64,000 nt of DNA from assembly GCF_038007285.1 (NCBI RefSeq), contig NZ_JBBOWX010000001.1, forward strand, positions 310,001 to 374,000, written 5' to 3'. This DNA comes from Sporosarcina sp. FSL K6-3457 (GTDB taxonomy: Bacteria > Bacillota > Bacilli > Bacillales_A > Planococcaceae). A model generated the notes under the pieces. It had not been told where the DNA came from. It saw nothing but the letters and a program-made list of their open reading frames with translations, and did not search any database. A program made the position numbers and the translations under genes. This document shows, in pieces, positions 43,378 to 52,034 of the stretch (positions are counted from its first letter, which is position 1; every line of letters begins with the position of its first letter).

Positions 43378-45081
43378 GTGAGTTGGAAAAAAATTATATC
43401 GGCAATGCTGCTACTCGTTATTTCGTTGTTGCCAACCCGCGCATGGGCAGTCGATTTTACGATACCAGAAGTGGTAATTGATGCGTACCTGCAGCCAAAT
43501 GGGGATGTCGAGGTGACGGAAAGGCATATCTATGTTTTTAAAGGGGAATTCAATGGCGTGACCCGTGAATTAATTCCCAAAGAAGGGGCGGAAATTGCTC
43601 AGTTTTCTGCTATGGAAAATGGCAAGGAGCTGACAGTGGAATCGGAGAACGGACTTTATAAGATTTTTCGAAAAGGGAAAGACGAACGAGTGATTGTTGA
43701 GCTAAGCTATCAGATTCGGAATGCTATGGAAAAATACGAGGATGGTGCGCAGTTTTACTGGCCATTTTTTGACCAGCGTAACGAAACAACTTATGATGAT
43801 ATGAAGATTTTTGTGCATCCACCAGCAGTTGCGAATGAAGTGCTTTATCTTGGTTATGCACTTGCATATGATAAGGCAGTTCTCGAACCAGGTGGTGTTG
43901 TTACGTTTTTGATGGGAAGAGTTTGGGCTGGTTATAATGGAGATATTCGTGTCGTCTATGAGCCGAGCTTATTTCCAGCTATCGTTGAACGGCAAGGGGT
44001 GATTAGGCCTGAAGTGATTGCAGAGGAGAATCGTTTGGCGGAGGAAGAGGCGAGTTATCTTGCTGCACAACAAAGAGCCGAGGCGCTTGGGAATGTAGGT
44101 ATCCCAACGGTGGGTGGGCTGCTACTTGCATTCTTTGGTTATGTGTCTGTCATAGCAAGGCGCAAAAAGCAAAGGGCGCGTGAGGAAGTTAGGCATTCTG
44201 GTAGTATTGTCCCCGTTCAGAGAATGAGTATTCCGGCAACGATTTATTTTACAGCTGGGGAAGTGCATACTTCCGAAGCGATGTCGGCCGCTCTTCTAAA
44301 TTTGGTTCGTAACGGATATGTAGAGCAACTGACAGAGGGGAAATTTAAACTGAACCATCGTGACGTCACCTATTCCCACGAAAGAGAACTGATTAGCCTT
44401 TTGTTCAAGAAAGTCGGGAGTGGCACGCACTTTGAAGTGAGTGATTTGGAAAATTATACGCAAGACGAAGGGAACCATAGGACTTATAGGGACTCGGTGG
44501 CTGCATGGCAAAGGGCTGTCGAGGAAGAGGTAGAGTCAAAAAAGTTGTTTGAAAAGCGGGCGAAACGTCGTTGGTTGATTGCTGGTCTAGGTGTTGTACT
44601 TGGCTTTATCGTGTTAGAGTGTGCCGCAACTACCTCGGTTTGGTACATGTTAATTGGAGCTGGTTTGACGTTAACAGCTTGGTTGTATGCAATATTTTAT
44701 AAACCTAAAAACCAACAAGGCATTCAGATTGTCGAAGAGTGGCGACAGCTCCGGAAGGTGTTTAAGAATTTCGATATGGACGAATGGAATCGCCTGTCAA
44801 CGGAGGATAGGCTCCGCGCCTATACGTATGGAATCGGTATTAAAGATAAAAATTTCGAAAAGCATTTTAGTGAATTTGCTGATGCGGAGAGGCGAACTGC
44901 GTCTAGGGATTCAAATGAAGGGGCTAGCGATTATATGTACTACCAGCCGATGCTCATTTCGTCTTCTTTCCATAGTGCGAGTGTGAATACGGCCGGTAGT
45001 ACGGGCGATTCTTCAAGCGATTCTTCTTCAAGTAGCGGTGGTGGAACGGGAGGCGGTGGTGGCGGATCTGGGGCATTTTGA
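43378..45081 (+). CDS. DUF2207 membrane protein with Gly/Ser tail
   Basis: The 567-residue protein has a signal peptide (to about 25, ending RAWA), the DUF2207 extracellular domain (QPNGDVEVTERHIYVFKGEF, QFYWPFFDQRN), a membrane helix near 240, a cytoplasmic region and two more helices near 400-440. It closes with a low-complexity Ser/Gly tail typical of the family. The function is unknown. The GTG start follows GGGGGGAG. Confidence 0.9.
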   Translation: MSWKKIISAMLLLVISLLPTRAWAVDFTIPEVVIDAYLQPNGDVEVTERHIYVFKGEFNGVTRELIPKEGAEIAQFSAMENGKELTVESENGLYKIFRKGKDERVIVELSYQIRNAMEKYEDGAQFYWPFFDQRNETTYDDMKIFVHPPAVANEVLYLGYALAYDKAVLEPGGVVTFLMGRVWAGYNGDIRVVYEPSLFPAIVERQGVIRPEVIAEENRLAEEEASYLAAQQRAEALGNVGIPTVGGLLLAFFGYVSVIARRKKQRAREEVRHSGSIVPVQRMSIPATIYFTAGEVHTSEAMSAALLNLVRNGYVEQLTEGKFKLNHRDVTYSHERELISLLFKKVGSGTHFEVSDLENYTQDEGNHRTYRDSVAAWQRAVEEEVESKKLFEKRAKRRWLIAGLGVVLGFIVLECAATTSVWYMLIGAGLTLTAWLYAIFYKPKNQQGIQIVEEWRQLRKVFKNFDMDEWNRLSTEDRLRAYTYGIGIKDKNFEKHFSEFADAERRTASRDSNEGASDYMYYQPMLISSSFHSASVNTAGSTGDSSSDSSSSSGGGTGGGGGGSGAF

Positions 45082-45093
45082 AAAATTATCATA

Positions 45094-45132
45094 AAAAAAG
45101 AGGAATCCTTGTGACTAGGATTCCTCTTTTTT
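45094..45132. terminator. Bidirectional intrinsic terminator
   Basis: AAAAAAGAGGAATCCT / AGGATTCCTCTTTTTT stem between convergent DUF2207 and yeeI genes. Confidence 0.95.
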
Positions 45133-45138
45133 ATGTGA

Positions 45139-45858
45139 TCAATCACCCAAATCAACATTGTGGTAAACCTGCTGAACGTCTTCTAAATCATCGAGTGCGT
45201 CAATCATTTTTTCGAATTTTACTTGTGCATCGGGGTCGAGAGAGACGTCATTATGTGCCAGCATTGTTAGCTCGGCGACAGTGAAATCTGTAATTCCGCT
45301 GTCTTTGAATACTTGTTGGACAATATGGAACTGGTCGGGCTCGGCGTAGACGATGACAGTATCCTCTTCTTCGAGAATATCTCTGACTTCAACGTCTGCA
45401 TCCATGAGGAGTTCGAGGACATCATCTGCCGATTTTCCTTCAATTCCAATAACAGCAGTGGCGTCGAACATATAGGAAACGCATCCGCTGACACCCATAT
45501 TACCGTTATTTTTGCCAAATGCTGCCCGTACTTCAGATACAGTTCGGTTGACATTATTTGTTAACGTATCGACGATGACCATTGAGCCATTCGGGCCAAA
45601 GCCCTCATAACGTAGCTCGTCAAAGTTCTCTTCCGCACCGCCTTTTGCTTTTTCGATGGCACGGTCGATAATGGCTTTTGGGACACTATATGTTTTAGCA
45701 CGCTCGACAACAACTTTGAGCGCTTGGTTTAGTTCTGGATCAGGTTCGCCTTGTTTGGCGACGACATAAATTTCACGCCCAAACTTTGCGTAAATACGGC
45801 TCGTATCCGCATCTCTTGAGGCCTTCTTTTCTTTAATATTATTCCATTTACGACCCAT
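45139..45858 (-). CDS. yeeI: YebC/PmpR-family protein, YeeI type (YebC2)
   Basis: The 239-residue protein matches YeeI almost from the first residue: [20 protein letters not shown], then [19 protein letters not shown] and [20 protein letters not shown]. The family was long annotated as transcription regulators. Recent work, as I recall, ties YebC-type proteins to translation of proline-rich stretches. It stands alone. AGAGAG precedes the ATG. Confidence 0.93.
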   Translation of the reverse strand: MGRKWNNIKEKKASRDADTSRIYAKFGREIYVVAKQGEPDPELNQALKVVVERAKTYSVPKAIIDRAIEKAKGGAEENFDELRYEGFGPNGSMVIVDTLTNNVNRTVSEVRAAFGKNNGNMGVSGCVSYMFDATAVIGIEGKSADDVLELLMDADVEVRDILEEEDTVIVYAEPDQFHIVQQVFKDSGITDFTVAELTMLAHNDVSLDPDAQVKFEKMIDALDDLEDVQQVYHNVDLGD

Positions 45859-45982
45859 TGAATTTCACTCTCTTTCGATTGTGTATAGATTTACTAGTGT
45901 TATTATACAACAAATATATGTGTAGAGACGAGTTTGAAATTCAAAAAAATAGGCTAGTGGAAGAATATTATTTGTTGTCGGT

Positions 45983-46291
45983 GTGTCCTAGTTTGGGCAA
46001 TTGGTGTCCGAGTTCCGCACCGGGGTATCCCAGTTCCCGTAAATGGTGTTCGAGTTTGCCTAGGGTGTCCCAGTTCCCGCAAACGGTGTTCGAGTTCCGC
46101 ACCGGGATATCCCAGTTTTCACAAACGGTGTTCGAGTTTGCTCGGCGTGTCCCAGTTCCCGCAAACGGTGTTCGAGTTCCGCATCGGGGTATCCCAGTTC
46201 CCGCAAAAGGTGTTCGAGTTCCGCATCGGGGTGTCCCAGTTCCCGCAAAAGGTGTTCCAGTTTCACTCCGTCGTGTCCCAGTTCCCGACCC
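45983..46291. repeat. 21-bp minisatellite with 42-bp higher-order unit
   Basis: About fifteen tandem units, nearly all 21 bp (two are 19 bp). Two types alternate: GTGTCCCAGTTCCCGCAAA and GTGTTCGAGTTCCGCATCG, giving a 42-bp pair. It fills the gap between yeeI and the crp-like gene. Both strands remain open as seven- or fourteen-residue repeats, an arithmetic result of the unit length. Same period as the array at 3967, with unrelated unit sequence. Confidence 0.93.
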
Positions 46292-46301
46292 TCCCCGAAC
46301 A

Positions 46302-47012
46302 TCAGGCTAACAATAGTGCATCCAAATCTAAAATGGCAATCTCTCGTTGTCCGTTTTGCTTAATCCATCCGGCATTTTCGAAATCAGTGAGCTTTCGGCT
46401 GACTGTTTCGGGTGTTGTGCCGAGATGGGAGGCTAGGTCTTTACGACTCATGGGTAGGATGACGTCACTGCGTTTTTGCTCCTCAACTAAATCAGCCAGG
46501 TAGATGGCGACGCGTGTTTCCGTAGATTCCATAGCAATGCTTGCGGCTTGTTTTTCCGTTTTGGCCAACCGTGTAGAAAACTCAGTCAATACTTTCAGTG
46601 CAATCGCTGGATATTTCAATAAAAACTGTTGAAAATTATCGCGCCCCATGACGCATAGTTCAACGGGTTCTAAAGCTTCTGCGTAAGCGTCATGAACGGA
46701 TGCGTTGAATAACGATAGCTCTCCAGTAAAATCACCAGGCTCTAAAATGCGAACTAATTGTTCCTTACCGTTATCCGATAACCTGTAAATTTTTACTCGG
46801 CCTTTGTGTACGATATAAAGACCGTCTGATTTGTCACCTGCTTGATAGATAGTATGTCCTTTATCACGCGAAATAGAATGAGACTCTTTTACTACCTCCT
46901 GCATCTCGGGTGGGTCTAAATGATTAAATATAGGCACGATTGAGATGCATAACTTTTGACTCTCATGCTGGTATTCTGTATGGTGGTTGTGGTACTTATT
47001 CTTATCAGTCAT
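46302..47012 (-). CDS. Crp/Fnr-family regulator with His-rich N-terminus
   Basis: The 236-residue protein has a cyclic-nucleotide-binding-like sensor domain (DGLYIVHKGRVKIYRL, GDFTGELSLF) and a C-terminal winged helix (MSRKDLASHLGTTPETVSRK). The first 15 residues are His-rich (NKYHNHHTEYQH), suggesting metal binding; one Cys lies near 22. It follows the metal P-type ATPase by 13 bp on the same strand and may regulate it. ATG at 47012 is preferred, with GGGAG eight bases before. Confidence 0.9.
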   Translation of the reverse strand: MTDKNKYHNHHTEYQHESQKLCISIVPIFNHLDPPEMQEVVKESHSISRDKGHTIYQAGDKSDGLYIVHKGRVKIYRLSDNGKEQLVRILEPGDFTGELSLFNASVHDAYAEALEPVELCVMGRDNFQQFLLKYPAIALKVLTEFSTRLAKTEKQAASIAMESTETRVAIYLADLVEEQKRSDVILPMSRKDLASHLGTTPETVSRKLTDFENAGWIKQNGQREIAILDLDALLLA

Positions 47013-47025
47013 TATCATTGCTCCC

Positions 47026-48912
47026 TCATTCCGTTACTAGAATCGGTTCAGCTTGTTGGCTTTCCGACTTTCTCTTAGTATACCGGATTAACCGGATAGC
47101 ATTGAGGATGACGATTAATACACTCAATTCATGGATAAGCATACCGGATGCAAGAAATACTTTTCCAAGTAGTACGCCGGCGAGAAGCAAGCCGACTGTA
47201 CCGACTGCAAAAAATGTATTTTGCTTCATATTCCGGACAGTTGCTTTGGCAAGTGAGTAAGCGTGGGAGAATTGATTTAATCGATCTGTCATGAGTACGA
47301 CATCGGCGGTTTCCATGGAGATATCTGTGCCACCTTTACCCATTGCAAGTCCGATATTGGCTGTTGCGATGGCAGGTGCGTCATTGATGCCGTCTCCGGC
47401 CATTGCGACTTTGTGACCAGTATCTTTTAGTTTTTGTATTATAGCCACTTTGTCTTCTGGAAGTAGCTCGGCATGCACTTCATCAAGACCAAGCTGTGCG
47501 CCGACAAGTTCCGCAGTGTGACGATTGTCACCTGTTAGCATAATGATTTTTTTCACACCACTCGCACGTAATTGCTGAAGTGCATGTGCAGCCTCAGGAC
47601 GAATTCGATCTGCGATGGAGAAAACACCTGCGATTTTGCCATCAATACTGGCAAAGATGGCTGTATTACCGGCCTTCTCGCGTCGTATCGCATAGGCTTC
47701 GACAGATTCTTCAATTCCAATCCCCTCGGCGGCCATTAGCTTGCGGTTTCCGATGGCTAGTAATTTGCCGTCAATGCGTGCGCGTATGCCGTTACCTCTA
47801 ATGATTTCAGCATCTTGGGGTTCATTGACAAATGAGAGGTTTCGTTTCTTCGCTTCCCTGACAATAGTTTGGCCGAGATGGTGCTCAGATATCATTTCAG
47901 CTTCTGCGACAAGTTGTAGTAAATTTTCAGGAGCTCCTGCAAATGAATGGATATCAGTCACTTCCGGACGTCCCCGTGTTAGTGTCCCTGTTTTATCGAA
48001 AACGACGGTATCGATTTTGGCGAGTTTTTCCATGATATCGCCTCCTTTAATGAGGACACCGTTACGTGCACCGTTACCAATCCCAGCAACGATAGAAACA
48101 GGTGCAGATATGACAAGTGCGCCTGGACAGGCGATGACGAGGAATGTCAGCGTCATTTCGATGTTACGTGAAAAAATATAAACAAGTACAGATAAAACTA
48201 CAATAGTAGGCGTATATATATTGGCGAAGCGATCAAGGAATTTCTCTGTTGTCGATTGAGATTCCTGTGCCTCTTCAACGAGTTCGATGATGCGTGCAAA
48301 AGTTGTATCTTCACCAACGCGATCGGCGATGACTTCAATGAAGCCACTATCGACGATGGTACCGCTAAATACGCGGTCCTCAATTGTTTTAGAAGCAGGA
48401 ACAGATTCGCCTGTAATAGCAGCCTCGTTCAAAGTGGCTGTACCTGTCGCGATATGACCGTCAACGGCTACTTTTTCACCGGAGCGGATGATGACGCGGT
48501 CACCAAGTTCAACGTCATCGACTGAAACAATCATTGTTTCATCGTTTCGGATGACAGTCGCTTCAAGTGGCGTCATGTCGACTAAGGCTTTTAGAGACGA
48601 GCGTGTTTTTTCCAGTGTTCGTGCTTCTAGAAAAGCACCGAACAGGAATAGAAATGTCACAGCCGCGGATTCAACGTATTCTCCGATGAATAATGCACCA
48701 ACTACGGCAATCGTGACGAGTAGTTCGATGCTGAAGGCTTTCATTCGAAGTGCTTTAAAAGCTTTTATCAATATGGGTGTTCCGGCAATGATAGTTGCTA
48801 GAATGAGCAACGTCTGTTTCCAATCATGGAAGTCGGCGATGTGTAATCCGATGGCTGCGGCAAGCAATAAGCCTGAAATGGCGGTAATTAGGGATGTTCG
48901 TTTAGCGTTCAT
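47026..48912 (-). CDS. P1B-type heavy-metal ATPase (ZosA/CadA-like)
   Basis: The 628-residue pump has membrane helices at the N-terminus, the actuator loop TGESVPASK, DKTGTLTRGRPEVTD with the phosphorylated Asp, and GDGINDAPAIATANIG. The membrane metal site reads ACPGALVIS, so CPG replaces the commoner CPC. I associate CPG with some Zn-type ATPases. No N-terminal HMA domain is fused; a separate HMA protein is encoded just upstream. ATG at 48912 follows AAAGGAG. Confidence 0.93.
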   Translation of the reverse strand: MNAKRTSLITAISGLLLAAAIGLHIADFHDWKQTLLILATIIAGTPILIKAFKALRMKAFSIELLVTIAVVGALFIGEYVESAAVTFLFLFGAFLEARTLEKTRSSLKALVDMTPLEATVIRNDETMIVSVDDVELGDRVIIRSGEKVAVDGHIATGTATLNEAAITGESVPASKTIEDRVFSGTIVDSGFIEVIADRVGEDTTFARIIELVEEAQESQSTTEKFLDRFANIYTPTIVVLSVLVYIFSRNIEMTLTFLVIACPGALVISAPVSIVAGIGNGARNGVLIKGGDIMEKLAKIDTVVFDKTGTLTRGRPEVTDIHSFAGAPENLLQLVAEAEMISEHHLGQTIVREAKKRNLSFVNEPQDAEIIRGNGIRARIDGKLLAIGNRKLMAAEGIGIEESVEAYAIRREKAGNTAIFASIDGKIAGVFSIADRIRPEAAHALQQLRASGVKKIIMLTGDNRHTAELVGAQLGLDEVHAELLPEDKVAIIQKLKDTGHKVAMAGDGINDAPAIATANIGLAMGKGGTDISMETADVVLMTDRLNQFSHAYSLAKATVRNMKQNTFFAVGTVGLLLAGVLLGKVFLASGMLIHELSVLIVILNAIRLIRYTKRKSESQQAEPILVTE

Positions 48913-48925
48913 GTGAATCGCTCCT

Positions 48926-49147
48926 TTAGGAAACTTTTTGTGACAGCACAGGATAACCAAGGTTAACGATTATTTTGTTCAATTCATCTGCTTGGATAAT
49001 GCTGTCATCAAACTGTGCACGAACTTTTCCGGAGTGGAACAAAACTTTTGCATCACCCACGCCATTTTGCTTGTTTAATGCACCTTCAATTTTCTTAATA
49101 CAAGATGGGCAACTGAGTGGCTCTAGACCAAATACGACTTTTTTCAT
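48926..49147 (-). CDS. Heavy-metal-associated (HMA) domain protein
   Basis: The 73-residue protein is one ferredoxin-like HMA domain with LSCPSCIKKIEGAL, where the CxxC pair binds the metal. It likely hands metal to the ATPase encoded 13 bp downstream. The start used follows GGAGG; a longer frame continues upstream but lacks a better site. CPSC instead of MxCxxC is slightly unusual. Confidence 0.88.
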   Translation of the reverse strand: MKKVVFGLEPLSCPSCIKKIEGALNKQNGVGDAKVLFHSGKVRAQFDDSIIQADELNKIIVNLGYPVLSQKVS

Positions 49148-49336
49148 TTTTCTCATCCTCCAGTAGTTGTTGTTATTTTCCTTCTGTCTATAGAATAGGC
49201 GCTTTGGGAAGATAAAACCTTGATGTACGTCAAGACGAACAAATTTATTGGTGGATAGAGCACCGCGCGTAAATAATAACTTTTGTAGAATAATAAAAAG
49301 TATGTAGTAGTACATGAACCTAGAGGAGTATCAATA

Positions 49337-50392
49337 ATGTGGAAGAATATAGAGACGTTTGACGACTTAAAGCGGGTCATTTATTTATTTTTATTGCCCA
49401 GCATATTCATTGTGACAGTCGTGTCGTTCGTTATGCAGCTTGTGAATCAGCAATATACAGATGTATTTTATATAAATGGTTTGTTTGTCGGGGCTTTTAC
49501 AATCGGCTGGTTATTGGTGTATCGGAAACAATCCCAGCGACTGGTAGAATATTATTTGCTGTGGTTAGTGATGGTGTATCATGTCAGCACAATAACGATT
49601 GAAATTTTTAATAATGTCGATACGATTGGCATGAATACACTCATTTCTTTTAGTATTTGTACACCATTCATTCTCATATTGCTGTTTTTAATAATGGATA
49701 AGTCATCTGCGCTATGGCTATCTGTTCTACTACTTGTGTTGTCTATCATTCCCGGAGTCATGGTGTATTCGCGACTCGATTCTAGCTTTTTCAATTCGCT
49801 TACCCAACTGTATATTACGACGGCCGTCTATATTCTCGTTATCTTTTTCTTGCATGAGTTATTTCGAATGCGTGGAGAAATTAAAATGATGCAGAGGCAG
49901 CTCTATTTGGACCCGTTCACGCAAATCGGCAATCGCCATCAAATTGATGAGTGGATGAAAAAGTTTGTTGGAGAAGCGCAAGAAGATGGAGCTTTTTCGC
50001 TATTATTTTTTGATATCGACCGATTTAAGTATGTGAATGATCAATTTGGTCATAAAGTGGGCGATGATGTACTAAAGGAAGTTGTTAGAATCGTGCAGAA
50101 GGAGATAAGAAAGGATGAGTTTTTCGGCAGATGGGGTGGAGAGGAGTTTATCATCTTCTTACCAACGCGGGAACATCAGGCATTTCAAATAGCTGAGCGC
50201 CTGTGTCAAACAATTGGCCAGCATGAATTTAGCCAAGTTGGCCAAGTTACAGTGAGTTTTGGAGTGACAGGTTACCAGCAGGGAGATACAGCTGAAACGA
50301 TTCTTGTCAGGGCAGATGAACTACTCTATGCTTCAAAAGAAAACGGTCGGAATCGTGTAACAGGAGAAATTATGTCTAAGTTTGATGAATAA
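49337..50392 (+). CDS. Diguanylate cyclase (GGDEF)
   Basis: The 351-residue protein has about six N-terminal membrane helices (to residue 175) and a GGDEF domain with LDPFTQIGNRHQIDEW and the active site RWGGEEFI (GGEEF). It makes cyclic di-GMP at the membrane. No EAL domain is fused. The signal is unknown. It is divergent from the HMA-ATPase-Crp operon. Confidence 0.93.
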   Translation: MWKNIETFDDLKRVIYLFLLPSIFIVTVVSFVMQLVNQQYTDVFYINGLFVGAFTIGWLLVYRKQSQRLVEYYLLWLVMVYHVSTITIEIFNNVDTIGMNTLISFSICTPFILILLFLIMDKSSALWLSVLLLVLSIIPGVMVYSRLDSSFFNSLTQLYITTAVYILVIFFLHELFRMRGEIKMMQRQLYLDPFTQIGNRHQIDEWMKKFVGEAQEDGAFSLLFFDIDRFKYVNDQFGHKVGDDVLKEVVRIVQKEIRKDEFFGRWGGEEFIIFLPTREHQAFQIAERLCQTIGQHEFSQVGQVTVSFGVTGYQQGDTAETILVRADELLYASKENGRNRVTGEIMSKFDE

Positions 50393-50467
50393 TTCTTTTT
50401 CTTCCGCGAGTCCTGCATTATACTATAGAAGAACGCTTAATCTCTCATAGAGAAAGGAACTAGACAT

Positions 50468-51151
50468 ATGGAGCTTATTTATAAGGGCAAGACGAAAGAT
50501 GTATATAAAGCAGATGGCAACAATGTTCTACTGAAATTCAAAGATGATGTGACTGGTGAGGACGGCGTTTTCGATCCAGGTGCTAATACAGTCGGGTTAA
50601 CGATTGAAGGTGCAGGGCAGTCAGGACTTCGAATGACGAAATTTTTCTTTGAGAAGATGGCGGAGAAAGAAATTCCGACACATTACGTTGCTGCTGATAT
50701 TGATGCGGTGACGATGACAGTGAAATCGGCGCAAATGTTTGGCAAAGGCCTTGAGGTAATTTGTCGATACCGTGCTGTGGGTAGTTTCTTACGGAGATAT
50801 GGTGCTTATTGTGAAGATGGGCAAGCATTGAATGCATTTGTTGAAGTGACGCTGAAAGACGACGATCGTAATGATCCACCCATTACACAAGATGCGCTTG
50901 CACAACTTGGTCTTTTGACAGCAGAGGAATATGTGACGCTTGAGGCGCTAACGAAACAAATTTCTGGTGTTGTAAAGGACGAACTTGCTGCAAAAGGACT
51001 TGAGCTGTATGATATTAAACTCGAGTTTGGACGTGATGGTGTAACAGGTGAAGTGATGCTAATTGATGAAATTTCTGGTGGCAATATGCGCGTCTACCAA
51101 GACGGTGTTTATATTACGCCGATGGATTTAGAAAAACTAGTACTTGCGTAA
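50468..51151 (+). CDS. purC: SAICAR synthetase (PurC), stand-alone copy
   Basis: The 227-residue protein carries the PurC features YKGKTKDVYKAD, then ICRYRAVGSFLRRYG, ELYDIKLEFG and LIDEISGGNMRVY (family: DExSPDxxR). PurC condenses CAIR with aspartate in purine synthesis. In Bacillales purC usually sits in the pur operon; this one is alone between GGDEF and SOD genes. The SPD signature reads SGGNMRV, so its activity may differ. AGAAAGGAA precedes the ATG. Confidence 0.85.
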   Translation: MELIYKGKTKDVYKADGNNVLLKFKDDVTGEDGVFDPGANTVGLTIEGAGQSGLRMTKFFFEKMAEKEIPTHYVAADIDAVTMTVKSAQMFGKGLEVICRYRAVGSFLRRYGAYCEDGQALNAFVEVTLKDDDRNDPPITQDALAQLGLLTAEEYVTLEALTKQISGVVKDELAAKGLELYDIKLEFGRDGVTGEVMLIDEISGGNMRVYQDGVYITPMDLEKLVLA

Positions 51152-51153
51152 AT

Positions 51154-51204
51154 AAAAAACTGCTGTCAACTCCATGAAAATGGAATTGACAGCAGTTTTT
51201 TTTC
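51154..51204 (+). terminator. Strong intrinsic terminator after purC
   Basis: AAAACTGCTGTCAA / TTGACAGCAGTTTT stem with a TCCAT / ATGGA extension and T run. Confidence 0.95.
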
Positions 51205-51281
51205 TAGAATAACTTTCATACATAATAAAGTGAATAAAGACCATCCTCCTTATTATAAAAGAGATTTTAGGAGGAATCATA

Positions 51282-51836
51282 TTGAACTTAAAAATTGTTG
51301 TATCAATGTTAGTAGCGACGCTAGTCATTGCAAGTGGTTGTAGTAAAAATGCTAACTCGAAGTTGCCGGTCAGTGGTGAGCATACGAAATCAGTTGTCGC
51401 ATCAATCGTTAATACGGAAGGCAATGAGATTGGTGAAGCAAGTTTTGTAGAAGATGGGGGTGGCGTGACCATTAGTATTCAGGCGGAGGGTTTACCGCCA
51501 GGAGTGAAAGGCATCCATATTCACGAAACAGGCGTTTGTACGCCACCCGATTTCACATCAGCAGGGAGCCACTTCAATCCAACGCATAAAGAGCATGGTT
51601 TTGACAATCCGAAAGGGTTTCACTTAGGCGATTTGCCGAATATCGAGGTCGGTGCCAATGGGAAGGTGGCTGCAGAAGTGACGACTGCTGAAATTACATT
51701 GAAATCAGGTGCTGCGAATTCAATTCTTGATAGCGACGGCAGCGCACTCGTCATCCATGAAAAAGCGGACGATTATAAAACGGATCCTTCCGGTAACTCA
51801 GGCGTCCGAATTGCCTGTGCGGCAATCAAAAAATAA
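51282..51836 (+). CDS. Cu/Zn superoxide dismutase-like lipoprotein
   Basis: The 184-residue lipoprotein has a lipobox VIASGCSK (Cys near 21) and a SODC fold: HIHETGVC, GSHFNPTHKEHG, HLGDLPNIEV and SALVIHEKADDYKTDPSGNSG. The Cu and Zn His ligands can be matched one by one, unlike B. subtilis YojM, which lacks one. It may therefore be an active extracellular SOD. TTG start with TTAGGAGG upstream. Confidence 0.9.
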   Translation: MNLKIVVSMLVATLVIASGCSKNANSKLPVSGEHTKSVVASIVNTEGNEIGEASFVEDGGGVTISIQAEGLPPGVKGIHIHETGVCTPPDFTSAGSHFNPTHKEHGFDNPKGFHLGDLPNIEVGANGKVAAEVTTAEITLKSGAANSILDSDGSALVIHEKADDYKTDPSGNSGVRIACAAIKK

Positions 51837-51912
51837 CAAATCCATTCTGGTGTCCAGCTACTGACACCATTCGCGTCTAAAAGAGGAAGGCATTCTAAGT
51901 TCGGCACGTCTT

Positions 51913-51984
51913 GCGCCAACGAATGTATAACCAACAGGGTGAAAGGATGTAGTTCAATCCTTCCACCCTGTTGGCCTCTGGCGC
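51913..51984. other. Long imperfect palindrome between the SOD and CAP genes
   Basis: GCGCCA, spacer, CCAACAGGGTG, AAGGAT, loop, ATCCTT, CACCCTGTTGG, spacer, TGGCGC. Three nested arms extrude to about 72 bases, with no T run. A separate stem TGGTGTC / GACACCA lies at 51848-51869. It may be a bidirectional RNA structure or a remnant of a small mobile element. Confidence 0.6.
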
Positions 51985-52034
51985 GTTCAATGGAGTAAAC
52001 ATACCGACCTACAATCAATTCGGTAACAAGTCAA

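Noticed and set aside
45858..46310. A 150-residue rightward reading frame across the minisatellite (GVSQFPQKVFEFRI repeats).
   Set aside because: The 21-bp units keep all frames open; there is no ribosome binding site and no non-repetitive domain, so I treat it as a shadow of the repeat.
51913..51984. Possible integron attC site, given the GCGCCAAC and GCGCGTT ends of the palindrome.
   Set aside because: The terminal motifs do not fit RYYYAAC and GTTRRRY and no integrase or cassette is present.
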